Assembly: GCF_036850765.1 (NCBI RefSeq)
Contig: NC_089491.1
Span: 91,606,740-91,670,739 of the forward strand
Source of the DNA: Saccopteryx bilineata
Taxonomy: Eukaryota > Chordata > Mammalia > Chiroptera > Emballonuridae
Length of the DNA: 64,000 bases
Direction: 5' to 3'
Shown: piece after piece, positions 57,253-64,000 of the stretch
Layout: every line of letters begins with the position of its first letter
Numbering within the stretch: position 1 is the first letter of the stretch
Made by a program: the position numbers and the translations under genes
The notes under the pieces: model-generated
Databases searched by the model: none
Seen by the model: the letters and a program-made list of their open reading frames with translations, nothing else
What the model was told of the DNA's origin: nothing

Positions 57253-57632
57253 TTTCTTTTTTCCTTCTTTTTTTTTGCGATAGAGAGAGAGAGGGACAGA
57301 CAGACAGAAAGGTAGAGAGATGAGAAGCAAGCATTAATTCTTCTTTGTGGTACCTTAGTTGTTCATTGACTGCTTTCTCATATGTGCTTTGACCAGGGGG
57401 CTACAGCAGAGCGAGTAACTCCTTGCTCAAGCCAGCAACCTTGCGCTCAAGCCAGTGACCATGGAATCATGTCTATGATCCACACGCTCATGCCAGAGAC
57501 CCAGCACTAAAGCTGGTGAGCTGGCACTCAAGCCAGATGAACCCGCGCTCAAGCCAGCAACCTCAAGTTTCAAACCTGGGTCCTCTGTGTCTTAGTCCAA
57601 TGCACTATCCACTGCACTACCGCCTGGCCAGG
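57253..57632 (-). mobile_element. SINE family C, long form, with TSD
   Basis: TSD CTGTCT(T/C)ATTTTCT at 57239-57252 and 57633-57646. Antisense with GCTTTGACCAGGGGGCTACA, repeated GCTCAAGCCAGCAACC units, an ATCATGTCTATGAT near-palindrome, B box GTTTCAAACCTGGGTCC, head CACTACCGCCTGGCCAGG. Confidence 0.93.
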
Positions 57633-57646
57633 CTGTCTCATTTTCT

Positions 57647-58137
57647 AAAAAAGACATTTTTTAAGTATCTTAAGCACTATGGAAAGCCACATACATATGA
57701 ACCAATTGTAGGAAATTCGGAGAAAAACTAAAGTGATGAGGATACAAATTAATTATACCACAAACAAAATACCTGAGAATACAGGTTGTAGCCACAAAAT
57801 CCTTAAGGAATGAATCAGTCTGCAGAATTTAGAAACAATCAATAATTACCAAGCTATAAAGAGGAAATTGAGGAAGAACCTTTGGAATGGATTCTGAAGA
57901 AAGAGTTTCCTATTAAAGCTGTGAGTTTTTATAACAATCTATCCACCACAAGAAGTTGTGAAATTGCTATCATTTAAAACACACAGGGATTAGATTCAAA
58001 GCCTTCAGAACAAGTGTTGGCAGATGTATTAGCGGGAAATGAAGGGAGTAATCTCTCTGTTGTTCATTCCTTTCAATACAACTTAGAGTAAATCTTTGTT
58101 TTTTAATAACATTTCAGATATTAGTTAAAGAATAGAT
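57647..58137. other. No feature recognised
   Basis: Unassigned AT-rich sequence. Confidence 0.4.
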
Positions 58138-58450
58138 TATACGAAGTAAAATAAGTAAATCAGAAAAAAACCAGGAACTGCATTATTCCATACGTAGGTG
58201 GGACATAAAAGTGAGACTAAGAGACATTGATAAGAGTGTAGTGGTTATGGGGGGAGGGGGGAGATGGAGAGGGAAAGGGGGAGGGGGAGGGGCACAAAGA
58301 AAACTAGATAGAAGGTGACAGAGGACAATCTGACTTTGGGTGATGGGTATGCAACATAATTGAACAAGATAACCTGGACATGTTATCTTTGAATATATAT
58401 ATCCTGATTTATTGATGTTGCCCCATTAAAAAAATAAAATTATTAAAAAA
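58138..58450 (+). mobile_element. 5'-truncated L1 3' end with G-rich tract
   Basis: AAAGAATAGA flanks it at 58128-58137 and 58451-58460. Contains a purine/G-rich tract at 58250-58292, GGTGACAGAGGACAATCTGA, GGGTGATGGGTATGCAACAT, AACCTGGACATGTTATC, TTGATGTTGCCCCATTAAAA. Same subfamily as the antisense copy at 19753-20116. Confidence 0.85.
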
Positions 58451-58460
58451 AAAGAATAGA

Positions 58461-59137
58461 GATTTTCAACGCTAAGTGAAATAAATCAGGCAGAAAAAGA
58501 CAAATACCATATGGTTTCACTTATATGTGGAATCTAAAAAAAACCCAGCAAAGAAACAAAACAAAAACAGATGTATAGAAACATAGACCAAAGGTATGGT
58601 TACCAGATAGGAGAGTTGGAATGGGTGAAGAGGGTAAGGGGAATATACCATATTTCCCCATGTATAGGACACATTTATAAGACGCATTTTAATTTTGGGG
58701 CCAGAAATTTGAAAACAAATATATTACATAAAGTTATTGAATTCGTTTTATTCATCATAAAATTCATACAACTCTTCATCTCTGTCAAAACTCTCATCCA
58801 TTAGTTTTTCTTCATCTTGTCTGATGACGAATCACTATCTTCAACAATGAGCACAAAAACAAGTGCAAAAAAGCGGGAAATGCAAGTAAAAAAATTTGCA
58901 ACCACTGTATAAGATGCACCCAGTTTTTAGACTGAAAATTTAAAAAAAAAAATGTTGCGTCTTATACTTGGGGAAATACAGTAGTTAACAATATTGGGAT
59001 AAATTTACACCACGAAAGATGATTGCCAGAATTAGTGGGGTTATCACATTATAAGGTATAAAAATGTTGAATCACTTTAAATTAATGTAACCAATATAAG
59101 ATTGTATACCAACCATATTTAAATAAAATAAAATTTA
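58461..59137 (+). mobile_element. Older L1 3' end, split by a MITE
   Basis: Left part: CTAAGTGAAATAAATCAGGC, GACAAATACCATATGGTTTC, ACTTATATGTGGAATCTAAA, GGTATGGTTACCAGATAGGA. Right part from 58984: GGTATAAAAATGTTGAATCA, TGTAACCAATATAAGATTGT plus A-rich end. The MITE at 58648-58981 separates them. Confidence 0.8.
58648..58981 (-). mobile_element. pogo/mariner-type MITE retaining a transposase C-terminus
   Basis: Termini CCATATTTCCCCATGTATAG and, reverse complemented, CTGTATTTCCCCAAGTATAA. TA flanks both sides (58646-58647 and 58982-58983). On the minus strand the interior reads a short acidic coding remnant ending in a stop (SDSSSD, then KLMDESFDRDEELYEFYDE), like the Asp/Glu-rich C-terminus of pogo/Tigger transposases. 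One base appears missing between the two segments. It would have depended on transposase made elsewhere. The pogo assignment is inference. Confidence 0.8.
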
Positions 59138-60451
59138 AAAAAATATGGATATTTTCACTTAGTTGACTGAGTTATGCTCTTTTTGTCCTTCACGCAACAT
59201 TTCTGCTAAATTTCCCCAAAGTTTTCTCATGTGTCATAAAGAGCATATGTTGAGATAACAATTGTGAGTAAAAGACTGTGTTAACATACTCACTATGGAA
59301 AAATTAATAATTAAATACCACTCATATCCTAACTGCTGAGGGATAAACATATTAACATTTTCATAAACAAACTTCCCAATATTTCACCAATGTGTCTGTA
59401 TTTATATATAGGTTTGTGTTTATAAAGATTATACTGAATAGACTCTTCTTAAACTTGCTTACAAACTGAACATACTTTAATCCTCTTCCATGTGAGTAAA
59501 TAATTTTTTAAGTATTAAAATACATATTGTATCCATGGTATTGATATGTAACTATTAATTCTCAGTTGCTGGACTGATTTCTTACTATTATATATAATGT
59601 TACACTCTCTTTAACAGAAAATTTTCTCATCGCTTTAATCACTTCTTTAAGAGGAATTCTTGAATTTCTGGGTCAAAGGATTTGCACATTTAATGAATTA
59701 GTTAATTCTCCTCTGAATAGACTGTATCTTCCTGGAGAGATTTAGTAGTTCAAGCGCTGGAGTCAGTCTGTCTGTGTAATCTCAGGTTGATTCCATGCAG
59801 CAGAGCTTCCTCCTTACAATGGAATTCACAAAAGTACTTCATGCAACCATGGTGAAGATTTAATAGGTAGAACAAACAAAATATTCATATTAGTATAAAC
59901 CAGAGAGAAACTCTCACAAATGTTTATTATTATTGTCACTATGTTTTAATATTCTCATCAGAAGCTGTTTTTCTTTACCCTGGGCCTAGATGATAATATT
60001 ATAAACAACTTATTTATAAATGTAATAGTTATTTTATTACTGAATTACTGATTTAATGTTTTTCTTCAATTAATAATAGGAGTATGTTTATCATATGTGC
60101 ACTGGCCATCTGTGTTTTTCCCAGAGCCTTGCTTGGTCATAGTATTTGGGCTTACTTGCTGCTACCATTTTTTCTTTACTCACTGAGCTGTGTAAGAGCT
60201 GCTTCTATCCTATCTAATAGGACAACAATCTCTTGCTTGTTTTAATGGAGAATGTATGTAATATTAAACAAGTTCTAAATAAAACAGTTATACATTTTTT
60301 CTACATTTTTCTACAGAGCACAATTATTAGAATGTGAATCTAGTAGGACAGTTTTATACTTGTATATATCATTTTCCAAATATGGAGTTTTCATCCTGTT
60401 TAATTCTCATTTTGTTTCTAATGTCTTAATGTCTTTGACTTAGTGAGTTCT
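59138..60451. other. Mostly unassigned; reversed L1 traces
   Basis: 59420-59740 resembles the reversed 3' part of L1M (TTGCTGGACTGATTTC, TTTCTGGGTCAAAGGATTTG, CACATTTAATGAATTAGTTA). The remainder is unassigned AT-rich sequence. Confidence 0.4.
59420..59740 (-). mobile_element. Old L1 3' fragment, antisense
   Basis: AACTGAACATACTTTAATCC, TCTGGGTCAAAGGATTTGCA and TTAATTCTCCTCTGAATAGA follow reversed L1M 3' sequence. Weak but ordered. Confidence 0.5.
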
Positions 60452-60455
60452 TTAA

Positions 60456-60713
60456 CCCTTTGAGTAGTGAGTAGTTTTTTTCATGCTCACTGATCCCGGG
60501 AGTGAGTTTTTTTTCAGAAGATGAAATTAGTTCCAGTTATAGTTTTATTAACTTAAAATCATATTTGTTTGATAAAAAATTTATGGAAACAAAATAAACA
60601 TACATTTGTCTTTTTTTAATGTTGCTGTACACGTTAAAATTTTTTTGTTATGATTGTATTCTGGATGGTCAAGGGCACAAGGACATACACGAACATTTGT
60701 ACTACTCAAAGGG
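60456..60713. mobile_element. piggyBac-type MITE, 258 bp, TTAA target duplication
   Basis: TTAA at 60452-60455 and 60714-60717 encloses perfect 13-bp inverted termini CCCTTTGAGTAGT (left 60456-60468, right reverse complement 60701-60713). The interior is AT-rich and non-coding. TTAA specificity and CCC/CCY-starting 13-bp termini are the hallmarks of piggyBac elements. Confidence 0.88.
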
Positions 60714-60934
60714 TTAATAAATAACTTGTATTGTTTTGATCTCAACCCAACTCCAAAATATTGACATTTTTTTGTCTTTGATAAAGGAAAATTAATTTCT
60801 ATATTTTAAAAAAATTTTATGCTATTAACATCTTTCCTTCTCTTAGCTACATAAGGCCAAATGCTTCACATTTTTTTAAATCAGGCTAATTCCCTAAATC
60901 TTTATTAACATGAAATGTAGTATCAATTTAAGGA

Positions 60935-61130
60935 CAAAATCTTTAGAATCAGACATGTACTCAAATTCTAGCTCAACACAGTGAATTGGGACAAGTCATT
61001 TAGTATCATTGAGCCTCATTTTTCTTACATGTAAAATGAATATAATATTCATCTCAAATGAGCAGTCTGAGTGTTAAATGAGATAAAGCATGTGGCAGTT
61101 TAGGCGTTTAATACATGATAGTTAAATTTT
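60935..61130 (+). repeat. MIR SINE
   Basis: AGAATCAGACATGTACTCAA, GGGACAAGTCATTTAGTATC, ATTGAGCCTCATTTTTCTTA, CATGTAAAATGAATATAATA, GTGTTAAATGAGATAAAGCA: clear MIR order. Confidence 0.8.
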
Positions 61131-61249
61131 TATATTTAATTATCAATGTTCTCTAATGAAACTTCAAGTTTTATAGTCATATAAGTTTTCCAGTCTTAGT
61201 GAATATCAACAGCAGTCATTCATCTAGTTTGTCACACTTGAAATAATGA

Positions 61250-61670
61250 ACCACCCTCATGTCCCTCTTTATTGAGCATTCCCTCCATCTAATCTGTTGT
61301 CAAGTCCCAACAAGATGGTACTTAAATTTGCTTCAGATTATCCGCTGTTCTTTTCCCAATGTTTGTGCAACATCCCTTGGCTGATCTTCAAAATCAAACT
61401 TTTAACTGCTACCCAAAGACTATTTCTAAACCATAAATCTAAGTGTGGCACTGCTCAAGTATAATACTTTTATATTTCTTAGAAGAAAAATTAGAAATTA
61501 TTGAATATGGAAGTTAAGGCCTTTAACAGCATTGCCTCCCTCTGTGCTGTCTCATCCTCTGCCCATTTCCTAGCATCAGTGAACCTTTTTCATTATTTTG
61601 CATTGTAGTCACAAACATTTTTGCCATTTCCAGAATATTCTGTTTACACTAATACATTAAAACCTTTGCT
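61250..61670 (+). mobile_element. L2 LINE fragment
   Basis: TAAGTGTGGCACTGCTCAAG, GGAAGTTAAGGCCTTTAACA, CTCATCCTCTGCCCATTTCC and TTTTGCCATTTCCAGAATAT are ordered like the L2 3' ORF end. Confidence 0.55.
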
Positions 61671-61749
61671 CAAAAACAAAAAAAAAATCTGCTTAAAATA
61701 GCACTTATTTATTAATTAATTCCAGATTAATGGAAGAAAAATTAGCATT

Positions 61750-61930
61750 TCTTGAGCTGTAAGTAAATGTCAAGCACATTTAAAAGTTAAAACAATCATG
61801 TGAAGTAAATATGATTAGTACCATGTTACAAATAGATGCAACTGTTTGCCCAAGTTCACATATGTAAACAGCAGAGCTGGGATTTATATTCTTTCAAATT
61901 CTCTAAAATGTTTATTAGATACCCAGTCTG
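61750..61930 (-). repeat. MIR SINE
   Basis: CAATCATGTGAAGTAAATAT, GTTACAAATAGATGCAACTG, TTTGCCCAAGTTCACATATG and AGCAGAGCTGGGATTTATAT: clear reversed MIR. Confidence 0.75.
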
Positions 61931-62369
61931 TGTCCTGAATGGAATATCTTGGTCATAAATGGATTAAAAAGATATTTTTACTCAAAGAAATGACCTTTCA
62001 TAAGGACATCCATGTTTTTATGAGGCATATTAATGGCATAGTCACATTTTACTGTTTAAATAATAACCTATTTCTGCCATGACTTCTGTCTTTGCAGTTC
62101 CTTGTCTGGTTATGAAACTTTGGAATCTACAAGAACCATAATTTACATAATGAAGTAACATCTTTACAATTTTAACCAGCTTAAGAAAAGGCTTGAAAAA
62201 ATTAGAGAATTGAAATTAATGACCAACTAGGACTCTGGGATTGGTCATCTTTTCTTTCATGTGTATACATCATCATGGAGAAGTGACTGAATGGCTGCTA
62301 CTTTCCATTCTCCACATGGGGAATTTGATGTGGATAAAAAGCAGACTAAGTAGGAGGAAGAACAGAGAT

Positions 62370-62493
62370 GAAAACTCAAGTGCTTAATTGCTTCGTCTGT
62401 TACTTTTCTATCAAATTGTACTGTGTTATTTGTCATAAAATTATAATTATGTTAACTAGTGCCACCCCAATAAAGTTCAATTAAAACACATAT
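62370..62493 (+). mobile_element. Short L1 3' terminus
   Basis: ATTTGTCATAAAATTATAAT, AACTAGTGCCACCCCAATAA and AGTTCAATTAAAAC match the end of the L1 at 55860-55910. Confidence 0.5.
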
Positions 62494-62499
62494 AGTTTG

Positions 62500-62501
62500 A
62501 A

Positions 62502-62545
<44 letters not shown>
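62500..62545. repeat. (TA)n microsatellite
   Basis: Alternating TA tract directly downstream of the L1 terminus. Confidence 0.95.
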
Positions 62546-62550
<5 letters not shown>

Positions 62551-62975
62551 AATGGGAAATAAATTTTTTCTTGTGACTAAATAAACCAAAAAGAAAAAAT
62601 TCCCTTGCCCTGCAATTGGCATGAATGCTTCTACTAAGGATTTTGTGATTTAAAATTTAGGGCCCTGCAACCTCCAAGGTGTCCTGAATCAACTGGTTAG
62701 AAACTACTAGCATAGCAGAGGGAGCATAAGAAAACAGAACTAATTTTATTAGTTATCTGATATGCCGGCATCATTTAAGTATTAACATTGGTTTTATCAT
62801 TTTAAAAGATAACAGTGACAACTTGCTTATCTCACAAAATTATTGTAATAAAGTAGATAAAAATAAAAAAAAATTAAAAATAGATGAAGCACTATCAGAG
62901 TTTCTGTTATTATTGTTATAGTATTACTTACGTAAACACTCTTCTGTAAATTATGAAAATAAAAATCAGAATAAG

Positions 62976-63311
62976 GCCTGACCAGGAGGTGGTGCAGTGG
63001 ATAGAGCATCGGACTGGGATGCGGAAGACCCAGGTTTGAGACCCCGAGGTTGCCAACTTGAGCGTGGGCTCATCTGGCTTGAGAAAAAAGCTCACCAGCT
63101 TGGACCCAAGGTTGCTGGCTCGAGCAAGGGGTTACTCGGTCTGCTGAAAGCCTGTGGTCAAGGCACATATGAGAAAGCAATCAATGAACAACAACTAAGG
63201 TGTCACAATGAAAAACTGATGACTGATGCTTCTCATCTCTCTCTGTTCCTGTCTGTCTGTCTCTATCTATCCCTCTCTCTGACTCTCTCTCTCTCTGTCC
63301 CTGTTAAAAAA
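62976..63311 (+). mobile_element. SINE family C with 15-bp TSD
   Basis: Perfect duplication AAAAATCAGAATAAG at 62961-62975 and 63312-63326. Head GCCTGACCAGGAGGTGGTGC, B box GGTTTGAGACCCCGAGG, GCGTGGGCTCATCTGGCTTG, GGTCAAGGCACATATGAG, AATCAATGAACAACAACTA, CT-rich tail. The 126-codon open frame across it is not a gene. Confidence 0.94.
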
Positions 63312-63326
63312 AAAAATCAGAATAAG

Positions 63327-63751
63327 AATTTAGAACTGGAAAGAACTATACCACCATTTTCTCATTCTATAAATTAACACACTAAAATTAAGAATAACAA
63401 AATGCCTTACTTGTTATATAATCATTGCTTAAAGTGTTATATAAGAATATAGTCTATTTAATTATAAATACTGACAATTACTTAACCCAATCATTCTTAT
63501 AATGTTAGCACCTTAATAAAAAATAGTGGATAATATTTAGTACAGGGTGATAAGTATAATCATATGTAGATACTTATATACATTATATAAAATGCATTAA
63601 ATTAACTGTGCATACATTATCTAAATACCAGAATCCTAGTCCTCAAACAGAATGCACTGATCAGAGATATATTAGAGAGGAAACTGAGTTTATAGAAAAG
63701 TAGACATAGATTTTGGTATGCAGATAAAGGTATATATCTAGACATAAGGTG
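63327..63751. other. No feature recognised
   Basis: AT-rich unassigned sequence before the terminal SINE. Confidence 0.4.
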
Positions 63752-64000
63752 TTTTTTTTGTTTGTTTGTTTGTTTGTTTGGGGTTTTTTTTTTTTTTTCG
63801 TTTTTCTGAAGCTGGAAACAGGGAGAGATAGTCAGACTCCCGCATGCGCCCGACTGGGATCCACCCGGCACGCCCACCATGGGGCGACGCTCTGCCCACC
63901 AGGGGGCGATGCTCTGCCCATCCTGGGCGTCGCCATGTTGCGACCAGAGCCACTCTAGCACCTGAGGCAGAGGCCACAGAGCCATCCCCAGCGCCCAGGC
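63752..64000 (-). mobile_element. SINE family A, cut by the window end
   Basis: (TTTG)n and poly(T) tail, TTTTCTGAAGCTGGAAACAG, GC-rich body with three GGGGCGA-GCTCTGCC-type units (63875-63918 region) like the 23326 copy. The head lies beyond the window. Confidence 0.9.

Larger units (their letters stand above)
60718..62369. other. No gene; MIR and L2 relics
   Basis: Carries MIR-like copies at 60935-61130 and 61750-61930 and an L2-like stretch at 61250-61670. The rest is unassigned. Confidence 0.45.

Overview
Vertebrate nuclear DNA. I found no host gene, exon chain, functional tRNA, rRNA or CRISPR in the 64 kb. The window is AT-rich and intergenic or deep-intronic in character, and almost everything recognisable is transposon-derived. 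Three features point to a bat: (i) dozens of tRNA-derived SINEs of types I associate with Chiroptera outside the vespertilionid VES group (Rhin-1/MEG-like; a rhinolophoid bat is my best guess, another non-vespertilionid lineage is possible); (ii) mammal-wide old repeats (MIR, L2, L1M, MLT1-type LTR, MER5A-type hAT); (iii) several cut-and-paste DNA transposons with recognisable inverted repeats and target duplications, as expected in bats, which kept acquiring such elements.

SINE families, as named here: 'A' (about 360 bp; head GCCCTGGCCGGTTGGCTCAG, long GC-rich body, A-rich tail; 13 copies), 'B' (about 200 bp; head CCTGACCTGTGGTGGCGCAG, CT-rich tail; 6 copies), 'C' (about 280-410 bp; same kind of head as B plus an internal array of AAGCCAGCGACC-like units; 10 copies) and 'D' (short, VES-like; 4 copies). 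Many have clear target-site duplications (TSDs).

Layout: 1-11 kb, mostly unassigned sequence with SINEs, an antisense-SINE/L1-tail chimera (2130-2288) and a MER5A-like element. 11179-13168, a complete but decayed DNA transposon with about 120-bp inverted termini, TTA TSD and a broken transposase-like gene (Chapaev3-like is my best guess). 15.3-29.3 kb, many SINEs, nested L1 pieces, a 132-bp mariner MITE (19116-19247) and an MLT1-type LTR. 30343-30941, an internally deleted Tc1/mariner-type element with 109-bp inverted repeats and an N-terminal helix-turn-helix fragment. 32-45 kb, probable LTR pieces, L1 ORF2/3' fragments and SINEs. 45-57 kb, old L1, L2 and MIR with SINEs inserted. 58-61 kb, stacked L1 3' ends, a pogo/mariner-type MITE (58648-58981) and a piggyBac-type MITE (60456-60713). 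The right edge cuts a family A SINE.

These parts are not an operon or pathway. The links are parasitic: SINEs and chimeras carry L1-type TSDs and A-tails, and the short DNA transposons lack catalytic domains and so would have needed transposase in trans. Family names come from pattern memory without a repeat-library search. Ends of old repeats are approximate.
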